Origin: Trifolium pratense | Taxonomy: Eukaryota > Streptophyta > Magnoliopsida > Fabales > Fabaceae | DNA: 64,000 nt | NCBI RefSeq assembly: GCF_020283565.1 | Contig: NC_060063.1 | Span: 2,666,001-2,730,000 of the forward strand | Direction: 5' to 3' | Part shown: in pieces, positions 35,914 to 46,394 of the stretch | How the letters are laid out: each line of letters begins with the position of its first letter | Numbering within the stretch: the stretch's first letter is position 1 | The notes under the pieces: generated by a model | Told to the model about the DNA's origin: nothing | Seen by the model: the letters and a program-made list of their open reading frames with translations, nothing else | Databases searched by the model: none | Program-made: the position numbers and the translations under genes

Positions 35914-36419
35914 CTTTAATCATTGCGATAGAACTCTTCATCAAGGTTAATGATAAAGTCATCCCAGTATTCTTCCTCTTCATTTATCAAGTTCTGATTG
36001 TTAACTTGAGAATTTGTCAGCCATTGGTCTAGGACATACACTACAAGAAAACTGCTTTGGAGCGTCCGCCTAAAATAGACGCTAAATACCAAAAAACGGA
36101 CGCTACAAGGGTTTAGCGTCTACCTAGAGTCTGTGTCGTGGCGGACACTTAATTGCCTGAAGCTAGCAGTTGCGTCCAGCAGACGCTACTTTAGCGTCTG
36201 TCTTTTTAAACGCAAAGCTGAAGCTAGTGACTTGAATATACGGCGGACGCTATTGGCTAATATTAGCGTCTGCTTTTGTTAGATGCTATGAATTAGTTTT
36301 TGAATAATATAGTGTCAACTAAAAGCAGACGCTAGCAGACGCTAATCTTAGCGTCTGCTTGTTTTAGATGCTATAAATTAATTTTTGAATAATATAGTGT
36401 CAACTCAAAGCAGACGCAA

Positions 36420-36822
36420 ACATTTTTATTTTTTTTTTCAAATATAGCATTGTAGCTGATGGAAAATCAACAAACAATTAATATTAATGCAACTAAATTA
36501 TAAATTAAATAGTTTTTTACTGGACCTTCTATTTATACCATATAACCATATATAATGTCAACAAAAAAGGTCTACATCCATGAAAATATAATCCACTAAT
36601 AAATAATCCACCAAAATATCCCACAAACACTAGTGCAGAAAGGAGATACAACTACTGGCCAAACAGACTTTTCACTACTGGCCGCGGCCAGTAGTAAACG
36701 CGGTCGACGTTGTAAGTACACACTTTCCACGTCGGGTCTTTTTATACCCGTCGTGGTATCCTAATTTCTTCTGTAATTATTATTTAAAATTATGGGGATT
36801 CCACGTCGGTTTTTATAAATAC
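36420..36822. other. Left interior of element C with a second CACTA-like end
   Basis: CACTAGTGCAGAAAGG at 36628 looks like the terminus of a different CACTA family. It is followed by a palindrome CTACTGGCCGCGGCCAGTAG (36675-36694) and CCACGTCGG/CCCGTCGTGG dyads typical of subterminal arrays. The matching other end was not found, so it is probably a truncated relic. Confidence 0.5.
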
Positions 36823-36915
36823 CTGTCCATAATCAGCAACTATAAGAGAATTTCCAGGAGCAGCAATGAATGCTTGACGGATTTTGTATCGGTCTTTTTC
36901 CAAAGCTGGTTGATT
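36823..36915 (-). pseudogene. Captured exon of an organellar family-A DNA polymerase (motif A region)
   Basis: Bounded by ATTAG acceptor and GTATTT donor, the 93-nt exon encodes NQPALEKDRYKIRQAFIAAP then GNSLIVADYGQ. This is the PolA motif A block of plant plastid/mitochondrial DNA polymerase I (POLIA/POLIB type), where the Asp in ADYGQ binds catalytic metal. The captured piece ends just at this motif. The next exon of the real gene (LELRILAHLA) is absent. It cannot encode an enzyme. Confidence 0.82.
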
Positions 36916-37055
36916 CTAATGTATGAATTATACAAGTTAGATTAAATCTGAATTCATTTTAAATCCAATGATTAATCACATAAATTTATAATGCAGTAGA
37001 ACTAACTGTAAGCTCAAATAATTGTAAAATATTGAGATAATCAAATATACATTTG

Positions 37056-37230
37056 AAAAGAAAATAGATACTTCTATTTGAAAGTTCAAAGTATAAATTT
37101 ATGCATATCCCTCATCCAAATCCAAAATTAAAATAGTATGTGTTGAAAGTTCAAAGTATAAATTTATGTATATCCCTCATCCTCATCCAAAAGAAAATAG
37201 ATACTTCTATTTGAAAGTTCAAAGTATAAA
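37056..37230. repeat. Local tandem duplication inside the captured intron
   Basis: AGATACTTCTATTTGAAAGT followed by TCAAAGTATAAA occurs at 37066 and 37198, with a third partial copy at 37144 together with TATCCCTCATCC. It lies between the two captured polymerase exons. Confidence 0.7.
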
Positions 37231-37246
37231 ATCAAGCTGGAAGAAC

Positions 37247-37342
37247 CTGCAAACTTGGTCTTCTTGCTGACAAGCGTCCAGTCTCTGTGTTGATATTTAT
37301 GGAGCAATGAACACGCTGATCCTTTCCAGATATATTATGTCC
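37247..37342 (-). pseudogene. Captured upstream exon of the same DNA polymerase gene
   Basis: The 96-nt exon (acceptor GACAG, donor GTTCTT) encodes GHNISGKDQRVHCSINI then NTETGRLSARRPSLQ. It is the block just before NQPALEKDRYKIR in PolI-like polymerases, so two consecutive exons and their intron were copied together, in the right order and phase. RRPSLQ replaces the usual RRPNLQ. Confidence 0.82.
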
Positions 37343-38828
37343 CTGTCATTGAGACATATTAAGCTACCATAGTGCAGACATAAACAACATCACTATTCCA
37401 AACTTAAAATATACAAACAAACTTGTACCTGCACAGTGCCAACAACCTGCACAACAGACTTGTACCGAGCAACCTTACAAGAAAACATCGCAAAAATCAA
37501 CTCGATGCAATGATAACAAAAACATAAAAATATACAAAAAAGAGAATAAAACATAAAGGTTGGAACAATTATGTTCCTATAATTAACAAAATTTTAAAAC
37601 GATATCTGAAATTGAATATACTCAATCACATTAGCCCTTACAGAACAATTTTAGGGACTAAATTGATCGACCCAAAAGACTAACGTGGTCAAGAATTTCA
37701 ATTTCAGTGATCATTTTGAAATTCCATTCTTAAACATGACTGTACCTCTCTGTGTTTAAGGTCCAAAGTACACCAACCTTGGTAGCTTCTTTGATCATAA
37801 GGTACTGAATTAATTACCTAGAGAAAGCCAGCACACAAGATGAGTGAGTAGTAATCAATTATTAGGCATAGCATACTCCAAAATAAGCAAGAATAAACAT
37901 ATGGTGATAATGATGATGATGATGATGAGAAGACAAATTTTTAAGTTAGCACACAAGACACTCTCTTCAAAACGACAGGAGACAAAGGGATCAGTGTAGA
38001 CAAATAGTGAGTAAGAGATTTAGTGAGAAGATAGCTAGAAATTGTAAGCCTTATTTTGTATTGTAGTAACAATCTGCAAACACATTACCAAAATATTTCA
38101 AAAAAATTGATAAAACCAAACCTTAACCAAATATGCCAGCTACAGTCTCAGAACTCATTTTCTCATGCTCAAACTGCAATAATAGACAAAGGTCACATAC
38201 TAGGCCTCATCCAGAAGAGAAATAACACAACCAGGTTTCTAAAGCTTACTTGAGAAGGTCATTACCAACCATGCCAGTTGCTACAATTTACTTGTAGTGT
38301 GCTGAGTAGCCAATGCAACTGATTGTTTCTGTCACCACTTAATGATCTCCTCAAGATAAAGTCCTTCAAAATAAAAAAAGAAACATTAAAGTGAATCAAG
38401 TTATTGATCAATTGTTTCCGGAATTCCGGTATATATTCAGTCCACATGATGACAGCCAATTCTAATCAAATTCAGAATATGGTTATTCTAATTATAATCA
38501 GCCAATTCACATAAAACACACAAAAGTACATTTACAAAAACCTAAAAGCATAGAAATCAAGCAAAACAAACATTAGTTTTCATTCTTCCCCATCCAGTCC
38601 TGATATTTTACTTATACTAAAAAGATTCCTTTTCAGAAAGAAGACAAAAAACTAAAATAAAAAATGCAATTGAAGTCAAGAACTTGTTTTGTGTTCCATG
38701 TGAACAGAGACTGTAAACTAATTTTGAAGTAATTTGATGACTTCTAATAGATAACTACATTAGATGGCTAAGAACCATTGTCATTCCCAATATGAACTTG
38801 TCCATTTCTTTCGTGAATATCAATGAGG
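37343..38828. other. Interior of element C left of element E
   Basis: No further polymerase exon could be recognised. A possible small exon (37427-37478, minus, reading VARYKSVVQVVGTVQ) has splice-like edges but no family match. A (GAT)n microsatellite is at 37907-37928. The rest looks like intron sequence. Confidence 0.45.
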
Positions 38829-38833
38829 GTTGG

Positions 38834-40056
38834 TGATGACAAAATTAGCAAGTGTACTAACTTATCGTTAAGTAATAATATTTATAAAGTTCGTATCCGC
38901 AGGGATTGTTCAATCTCGACAAAACAATTGAATCGTATTTAGGACGTAAATATAAGGGGGTATGCTTGGCATATATTTGGTTTATAAGACAATTATAATA
39001 AAGATTGCAATAAATTGACAAAGACTTTTTAATGGAGCGGAGCGATTAGGGATTGTTTCGAATCCTCTCTGTATCCCTATTTGGTACTCTAGGTTCTAAT
39101 TCTCAACAACCAAACTCTAATAGTTACGATAATTTAACAAAATAGATTAAGTCCAATTCCTTGGCTCATGATCCCTTTTATCTAATAAAGTACCCTAATT
39201 CCTTAGGCGAAACTAATATTATCAAAAGCGTTATTGAACGTTAAATTCTCAATCATACCAACTAATTCTTTATTCCTAAAGCAATTACGATTGGCAAACA
39301 ATTAATTTAGTTCTAGTAATAAAACCTAGGGTCAGTAATGAATTATTTCTTGAAATCAATTCGATATTGGCCAAATAAAGAAAAGCATTAAACACGAAAT
39401 TAACTGAATAACTATTAGTTTTGATTGCATAAATAAGAACACGTAGTTACATGGTTCAAATAGTTCTATAGAGAATCATCTAAAATCCCTAATCTGATAA
39501 GATTAGTTACTCATAATAATAATTGACATAACAATTAAATAATAATAAATCAATGATAAAGCACCTTGAAATAAGACTAAGAATTCTTCTCTCCTTTTGG
39601 TCAAAGCCGTAATCCTTTTTTTCTTCCCGTGATGCCTCTGCGTGAATCTCCTCTTTAGGTTGGGAAAAGCTGCTATTTATATCCTTTGAGAGGAGTACAA
39701 ATCACGTGCTATAATTCTGCCAAGTCGCGTCCGTATACTATACTTTCAAGGCATTTATTTTCTTTTTTTATGACGTGTCAACGCAAGATATGCATGTGCA
39801 GCATAATTCTCGTGGACAGGCAAGTGACAAATCGCGCCACTACATAGTTCTCATGGGGACGCGAAGAAAACAGAGAGTGTTTTAACTCCAAAACATTGAA
39901 ATTTTTCTCCTTTTGATCTTTTGGTTTTTAGTCTTCAAATTCTTTTATATGTCAATTTCTTCAAATATTCTTCTCTTTGACCATGAATTACTACTAAAAA
40001 CTAATTAAAAAAAACTAAAATTGGAATTAAAATTAGCAAATAAGTGACTGTCATCA
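38834..40056 (-). repeat. 3' LTR of element E
   Basis: 1223 bp, TG...CA. On the minus strand it is preceded by CAAGTTTGGGGTTG, a short polypurine-like tract. Confidence 0.92.
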
Positions 40057-41531
40057 CAACCCCAAACTTGAACTGTTACTTGTCCTCAAGTGACATGTCT
40101 GTCAAAACAAAACTATCAGGGAATTAACAAATTAATTTGAATGATAAAAATCTCACAAACTTTTTTCTCTTCATCCGGCAATAGAACCACCGGTGTTAAC
40201 TTCAGTGATCCTGCTCAATCAACATTTTGGCTTCCAAGACTTGAATCAAATTTGGTCCAATGACCGTTCCACACAATGTACAAAGTTCAACCTTATCTCT
40301 CACTGACTAATTCACTCAATTTTTGACAGGGTATTCACTCCATCAACATGCAAATGCTATTTTACCATAAGCTTGAAAAAATTCTGAACGTCAATCAAAG
40401 TAAATACATCGCACACATTTTTGAGGTCTTGAGGGTTATAACTTGGCTTAGGTAAATGATGAGATAATTTTGGGAAAAGTAGGCTAATTTGGAGTTAGGT
40501 ATCCACTACTATTTCTTGTTGAAAAATTACCATTATTGGGACTCAAATCATTGTTAATTAGGTACTTAGAGAACTTATCCTTCAATTTTTTTTTTTCTTT
40601 TTGAAGATGCCAATATTTTTCATGTTTAATGGCTCTTTATTTTTTTTTTCTAAGAAACTCCATTATTTTTGTGTCTTTATTATTCTCTTTTTTTTTTTTT
40701 TTTTTTCAAGTTCTCTAGTACATCTACCCCAAACTTAAGATGTTGCTAATTCCAGAAGCAACCCCAAACTTAAAATGATGCCATGACAAGAAAATTTAAA
40801 GCTTCTACCTAACTCCAAGGAGGGCAAACAGATAAAAAATTTCAGGTCTAAAAGGCTTATAATTTGGTATGTCACCGAAAGAAAAGGGATTTTTTTTTTT
40901 AGGCTCAAAATGGTTTAGCAACGGATAAATAATAAACAGGGTAGCTTGAAAAAGGCTCAGAGTACCAAACAAATGTGCCTCTATGTGTGTAAATGCAAAA
41001 CCAAACAACAGTAGAGAATAGTTGCAAGTTCTAGAAAATATACAAAGCATGGATACACTCATAAGATGTGAAAGAAAAAGTATACCGTGGAATTTATTTG
41101 GCTCAATATGCTCACCAGCTGAGGTATCTGAAGGTTGAACTAGTACACCATGCAAAACTCCATCTTTCATATTCATCTTTTTGTCTCTTTAACCATCGCA
41201 CTTTCATGAGCAGTCACACATAAGTTATTCTTTTATCTGCAAGTCTGAGAGATTCACATCATGCAAATTCAGGTATTAACACACTGACAATTCTGAAAAG
41301 ACATAAAAACATTCAACTTGATAATAAACAAAGTAACATAAGGCTGAAACACAAGGGATTGTTAGCAGACGACATCATTGATAGTCTCTCTTTTTTGTTT
41401 TTTTTTTTGTTTTACCTTTTTTTTTTCCTTTTTTTTTTGACTAAAAATAAAGACTAAAATAAAACATACCAGATGGGTTGCCTCCCATCAAGCGCTTCTT
41501 TACCGTCATTAGCTTGACACATCAACCACTG
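40057..41531. other. Non-coding interior of element E
   Basis: It has many T/A homopolymer runs (40585-40710, 41391-41440). A minus-strand frame at 40805-41176 (starts MNMKDGVLHG) is hydrophobic and unidentified. At 41472-41518, on the minus strand, GAAGCGCTTGATGGGAGGC is a sequence I recall as recurrent in plant Tat/Athila gypsy elements. Confidence 0.55.
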
Positions 41532-42170
41532 TCAGGGTGGCCTGAATGATAGCAGGAACACATCATCCTTCCTCTTCCTCTTGTTTGGTAAGAATTCCTT
41601 GAATTTCACATAGAGAATTAAGTGTTTCCATCTTCCAGCAACTAAGCTTTCAGAACAAGCACTCTCCCATCTTGGAGAAGAATGAGACTTCTTTTGCAAG
41701 GGGTTTTTCTCTTCAAACTCCATTGGTTGAAACTCAAATGTAACATAGAGATCAAAATGATTCACTCTTCTCATGACATTCTTATTGGTTTTCAATTTTT
41801 CTTCTTCTCCAATAGCATGATGTTTCATCTCCATCTCAACCAACTTCTCACACTTATTTGCCTTTTCAACAAGATTACCACATTCAACTTCAAATCCATC
41901 AAATGAACCTTGATTTGACCTCAAAAATTCAACCAAAATATTTTCGAGTTGAGAGTTGAAATCAATCTTAATCCCTTGATGTTCTTCTTCCTTTAAGCAA
42001 GACTCCTCACAATAGTCATTGTGATGATTCACCCCGCAAAAATCACTTCTCACCTTCAATCTTGAAATCTTTGCATCCAACCTCTCTTGCTCATAAGATA
42101 GTAAACATAGTTGATAACAAATGATAGCTATTTCTTCGGAATCAACCAATCTATTATCAGTCAATTTCAT
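41532..42170 (-). CDS. Unknown ORF of element E (212 aa)
   Basis: The frame starts about 155 bp after the primer site, where gag would be. It reads MKLTDNRLVDSEEIAIICYQ, a Glu/Lys-rich middle with a coiled-coil look (LVEKANKCEKLVEMEMKHHA), and a basic end (EFLPNKRKRKDDVFLLSFRP). No zinc knuckle or enzyme motif is seen. It could be a remnant of a gag or extra ORF, or a captured host piece. It is the only sizeable frame in the element. Confidence 0.5.
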   Translation of the reverse strand: MKLTDNRLVDSEEIAIICYQLCLLSYEQERLDAKISRLKVRSDFCGVNHHNDYCEESCLKEEEHQGIKIDFNSQLENILVEFLRSNQGSFDGFEVECGNLVEKANKCEKLVEMEMKHHAIGEEEKLKTNKNVMRRVNHFDLYVTFEFQPMEFEEKNPLQKKSHSSPRWESACSESLVAGRWKHLILYVKFKEFLPNKRKRKDDVFLLSFRPP

Positions 42171-42325
42171 TGCTACAAAACTTGGAGAAATTTTTTAGTA
42201 GCAAAGCAAACTAAAGAAGACATAAAGAGAAAATTTTATATATACAAGAATAAAATGAAAATAACAAGAAAAATAAAATAAAAATCCTAAGTAAAATAAA
42301 TTGTCTTGTCAAAATTAATCAACAA

Positions 42326-42343
42326 TCCCCGGCAACGGCGCCA
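42326..42343 (-). promoter_or_regulatory. Primer binding site of element E (tRNA-Asp)
   Basis: The plus strand reads TCCCCGGCAACGGCGCCA, the 3' end of plant tRNA-Asp including CCA, so the minus strand is its 18-base complement. Tat/Athila-type gypsy elements use this primer. Confidence 0.85.
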
Positions 42344-42349
42344 AAAACT

Positions 42350-43572
42350 TGATGACAAAATTAGCAAGTGTACTAACTTATCGTTAAGTAATAATATTTA
42401 TAAAGTTCGTATCCGCAGGGATTGTTCAATCTCGACAAAACAATTGAATCGTATTTAGGACGTAAATATAAGGGGGTATGCTTGGCATATATTTGGTTTA
42501 TAAGACAATTATAATAAAGATTGCAATAAATTGACAAAGACTTTTTAATGGAGCGGAGCGATTAGGGATTGTTTCGAATCCTCTCTGTATCCCTATTTGG
42601 TACTCTAGGTTCTAATTCTCAACAACCAAACTCTAATAGTTACGATAATTTAACAAAATAGATTAAGTCCAATTCCTTGGCTCATGATCCCTTTTATCTA
42701 ATAAAGTACCCTAATTCCTTAGGCGAAACTAATATTATCAAAAGCGTTATTGAACGTTAAATTCTCAATCATACCAACTAATTCTTTATTCCTAAAGCAA
42801 TTACGATTGGCAAACAATTAATTTAGTTCTAGTAATAAAACCTAGGGTCAGTAATGAATTATTTCTTGAAATCAATTCGATATTGGCCAAATAAAGAAAA
42901 GCATTAAACACGAAATTAACTGAATAACTATTAGTTTTGATTGCATAAATAAGAACACGTAGTTACATGGTTCAAATAGTTCTATAGAGAATCATCTAAA
43001 ATCCCTAATCTGATAAGATTAGTTACTCATAATAATAATTGACATAACAATTAAATAATAATAAATCAATGATAAAGCACCTTGAAATAAGACTAAGAAT
43101 TCTTCTCTCCTTTTGGTCAAAGCCGTAATCCTTTTTTTCTTCCCGTGATGCCTCTGCGTGAATCTCCTCTTTAGGTTGGGAAAAGCTGCTATTTATATCC
43201 TTTGAGAGGAGTACAAATCACGTGCTATAATTCTGCCAAGTCGCGTCCGTATACTATACTTTCAAGGCATTTATTTTCTTTTTTTATGACGTGTCAACGC
43301 AAGATATGCATGTGCAGCATAATTCTCGTGGACAGGCAAGTGACAAATCGCGCCACTACATAGTTCTCATGGGGACGCGAAGAAAACAGAGAGTGTTTTA
43401 ACTCCAAAACATTGAAATTTTTCTCCTTTTGATCTTTTGGTTTTTAGTCTTCAAATTCTTTTATATGTCAATTTCTTCAAATATTCTTCTCTTTGACCAT
43501 GAATTACTACTAAAAACTAATTAAAAAAAACTAAAATTGGAATTAAAATTAGCAAATAAGTGACTGTCATCA
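42350..43572 (-). repeat. 5' LTR of element E
   Basis: 1223 bp, matching 38834-40056. The likely TATA box is GGATATAAATAGC on the minus strand at 43188-43200. Confidence 0.92.
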
Positions 43573-45585
43573 GTTGGCTTAACTCTATGATGTTATTGTT
43601 AATAGCGGCGCTATAGGCGCTATGCAGACCCCCTCCCCTCATCCTAAAAAATCAACCAGGTTAAAATATAGTACTTAAATTACCCTAACACAAAGTAATC
43701 AATTAAAATGAAAAAGAAACATTGAATATTACATGAATCGAAAAAGCATTAAACAGATAAAATTCAGTTTGATTTGGTTTCTGATACAAAAATTGAAACA
43801 ACAAATAGGTACCTTAAGGCCAAGTAATTTAATAAATTCGCTGGCCAAGTATGATGAATTCAGTATCAGCTGCTTCCACTATAGCCTATAATCACCCAAA
43901 CATCAAAGAAGACCTAATTCATTATGATTCAGTGAAATCCAAATGCTAAAACAATTCAATTACACTTTAGAACACTAACATAAGTAAAATTAGGAAGGGA
44001 TCAATTCGAATACACAGAGATGGAAACATATTTCACTTTACCTTTTAACATATGCAAAGGAATCAAACTGAAACCTAACAAAAGAAGTAAAATTAGAGCA
44101 AAAGAAGTCAAAATAGGAAAAATCAGAAAGGAACAAATCGAAACTGAAAGAGGTGAAATCCGAACAAATCGAACCTGAAAGTGTGCAATACGGAACAAAT
44201 CGAAACTGAAAGCGTGAAATCCGAACAAATAAGAAAGTCAAATTAGGTCACGCAATAGCAATAGCTAGAACCCTATTAAGATACATTCACATGAAAGTGA
44301 ATAAATTTAAGTGTAAAAATCACATTTAGAGACAAAATCACATGTAGAATCAATTCTAATCACTATTAGAAACACTAAACACATCAAAATCAATTTTAAG
44401 TCTTAAAGAATCATCTTTTGGCTCTCCTAACAAATTGAATGGACTTAAGTATGGTTGCTAAGATAGAGGTATATGAAATAGAGTAAATTAAGCATGTGAT
44501 CACCGGCACAAAGATAGACAATTGACAAATCAAAATCAAAAGAAGAAACATAGGAGTATATGATAAACGACCGATGCAAATATGTATTCATATTTTCCCA
44601 GCTTGACAAGAGATCTATGAAAGAAATTTACAACTTTTGCCAAGGTCTTGGAACAAATGCAATTCAAACAAAAAGTGAACAGATAGAACTTAAACAAGAG
44701 GGATTACAATACAACCAATTTTACCATTAAGCTAACAACTTAACAAGCTTGTTATATGTTGACTTTTTTGTGTCCATGATTTCAAAATTATATGCTAATA
44801 TGTTATGTTAAGTAAGATTATACTGAGATAAAGAGGTTTAAAGGATTCAATGAATAATCAATTAGTATAGTATTGCTAAGATAAAGAGGTCCAAAACTAA
44901 GATTATGATTCTTCTTATCAAAATCTCATGTGAAAAAACCTAGAACCTCCTATCAAAATCTCATATCTCAAACCAACAGCGACATGATTCTTTCAACAGT
45001 AGTAAGTAGCAAATTTTACTTCTTAATAGAATTTATCATACCCTGGTTAGGAATAGATATCATAGCATCGGTAAAGAAAAATGCAAAGATAATTACCACC
45101 ATCATCCGATCCATCCCTGTGTTGAACAAGAGACGTTAACCATATGATGCAAAATTAAGATAAGAGATAAATATTGTATTAGTGCAGGGTAAACTTTCAT
45201 CTAGAGTCAGTATAAATTAAATGGACTTAATTATGGTTGCTCAAATTGAACATGAGCAGAAAGTTTGATTTTCATCTAGAGTCTTACTGTTGATGCTTAT
45301 CTTATTATTATCATCATTGTTATGGTGAACCCAGTATTCAATAAACCCACACAGACACACAATAACACACTTATCACACAATAATACAACACCAAAATAC
45401 TTAACATTAGAAAGGCACCACAAACACAAAAGAACAGCAATAGTACGCAAAAACTGCAAAAAAAATGAAGAGATGAAGTTACTTAACAGACAGTAATACA
45501 ACACCAACACACTTAACATTAGAAAGGCACTTAATCGTTGGTAGTGTCACTTTGAGAGCTGAAGAGATGAAGTTACTAACCTTGT
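43573..45585. other. Interior of element C right of element E
   Basis: Mostly intron-like AT-rich DNA. A roughly 33-bp unit (GGAACAAATCGAAACTGAAA...) is repeated about three times at 44131-44230. A 39-bp segment ending TTAACATTAGAAAGGCAC is duplicated at about 45381-45419 and 45491-45529. No protein family is recognised. Confidence 0.5.
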
Positions 45586-45830
45586 AACCACGAGAACGAT
45601 GGATAATAACGGCGGAGTGATTGAGGTTGTTCTTCACAGATTAGGGTTGATGGAAGGGTTTTCTTCTTCCACAGCGGATTGTTCTTCGACGGGGACGAAT
45701 TCGGAGGATTACGGTTGTTGAGACGAATTTGGTTCACCCATTCTGACGAATTCAATTCCGTTTACCCATTGTTGGAGGATTAGGGTTGTTTTCTTCTTTT
45801 TCTGTATTTTTTTGTCACTTCTTTTTGTGT
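45586..45830 (-). other. Leader-like exon of the chimeric transcript unit in element C
   Basis: On the minus strand this stretch is CT/AACCCTAATC-rich like plant 5' leaders, has an ATG context (MGEPNSSQQP), and ends at a good donor (TTACAAG then GTTAGT, at about 45586). It is oriented the same way as the captured polymerase exons. That suggests a promoter and first exon near the right end of C, as in Pack-type CACTA elements. Expression is not shown. Confidence 0.45.
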
Positions 45831-45974
45831 ATTTGAGAAAGAAAAGCAAAAATATATCAAATGATATATTATTGTTCATTGCTGAAATAGGGAATGAAAA
45901 GAAAAAAGTGGGAAAATGAAAAATTGGGAAAAAAAATTGGCTCTTAACAAAAAGTTTTTTTATATTTAATTTAT

Positions 45975-46152
45975 GGGTCATGTTAACTTGTGCCCTAAGG
46001 GCACATGTTAAGCTACCTAAAAATAGAAATATAGCATTTAATGATACAAAGAATTTAATGTTTAGATAATTGAATACACCACAAATTTAATAAATTTTTT
46101 CCATATTTATCTTCTTAACATGTGCCCTTAAGGGCACAAGTTAACATTCTCC
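45975..46152. mobile_element. Mutator-type MITE, 178 bp, inside element C
   Basis: The left end GGGTCATGTTAACTTGTGCC and the inverted right end GGAGAATGTTAACTTGTGCC are near-identical, each followed by a GTGCCC..GGGCAC dyad. The 9-bp duplication TTAATTTAT is exact (45966-45974, 46153-46161). It is the same family as 13510-13694. Confidence 0.85.
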
Positions 46153-46161
46153 TTAATTTAT

Positions 46162-46394
46162 TATTTATTAGAGTCCGCTCCAGTAGACTCTAAGATGAAT
46201 TTTATTTTATTTTTTATTAGTGTCTCAATCGTGTCTATCAAAGCGGACGCTATCTATAATTATTTAATTAAAATAAAGATTTACAATAAAAAGACAGTAG
46301 CGTCAGTCATACAGACTCTAAATAGACGCTAATAGCGTCCGCGTCGGGGCAGACGCTAATATTTTTGAAGCTAAAATGCAATTTTGTTGTAGTG
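46162..46394. repeat. Right subterminal repeats and end of element C
   Basis: Repeated GCGGACGCTA, AGACGCTAATAGCGTCCGC and similar motifs mirror those at 36060-36420 and end in TTGTTGTAGTG. Confidence 0.85.

Larger units (their letters stand above)
38834..43572 (-). mobile_element. Element E: short gypsy-like LTR retrotransposon without gag-pol
   Basis: Two 1223-bp LTRs (38834-40056 and 42350-43572), each starting TGATGAC and ending GTCATCA, look identical by eye. The target duplication GTTGG is exact (38829-38833, 43573-43577). The 2.3-kb interior begins with a tRNA-Asp primer site, fixing the minus orientation. It encodes no protease, reverse transcriptase or integrase, only a 212-codon frame. 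It is a LARD-like non-autonomous element mobilised by a relative, very recently. Confidence 0.92.
36039..46394. mobile_element. Element C: CACTA transposon carrying host gene exons
   Basis: The left end is CACTACAAGAAAACTGC; the right end, read inward, is CACTACAACAAAATTGC. The target duplication ATA is exact (36036-36038, 46395-46397). Both sub-ends hold repeats of GCGTCTGC/GCAGACGC-type motifs (36060-36420, 46170-46375). No CACTA transposase is seen, so it is non-autonomous. Un-nested length is about 5.4 kb after removing element E and the MITE. It interrupts A's gag. It contains two exons of a DNA polymerase gene and a leader-like exon, all on the minus strand. Confidence 0.92.

Noticed and set aside
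36823..37342. A functional DNA polymerase gene
   Set aside because: Only two consecutive exons are present; the palm and finger exons after motif A are missing, and both lie in a transposon.
45709..45981. Minus-strand 90-codon frame
   Set aside because: It spans a leader-like exon, AT-rich DNA and the MITE border; only the first ten or so codons near the ATG look plausible.
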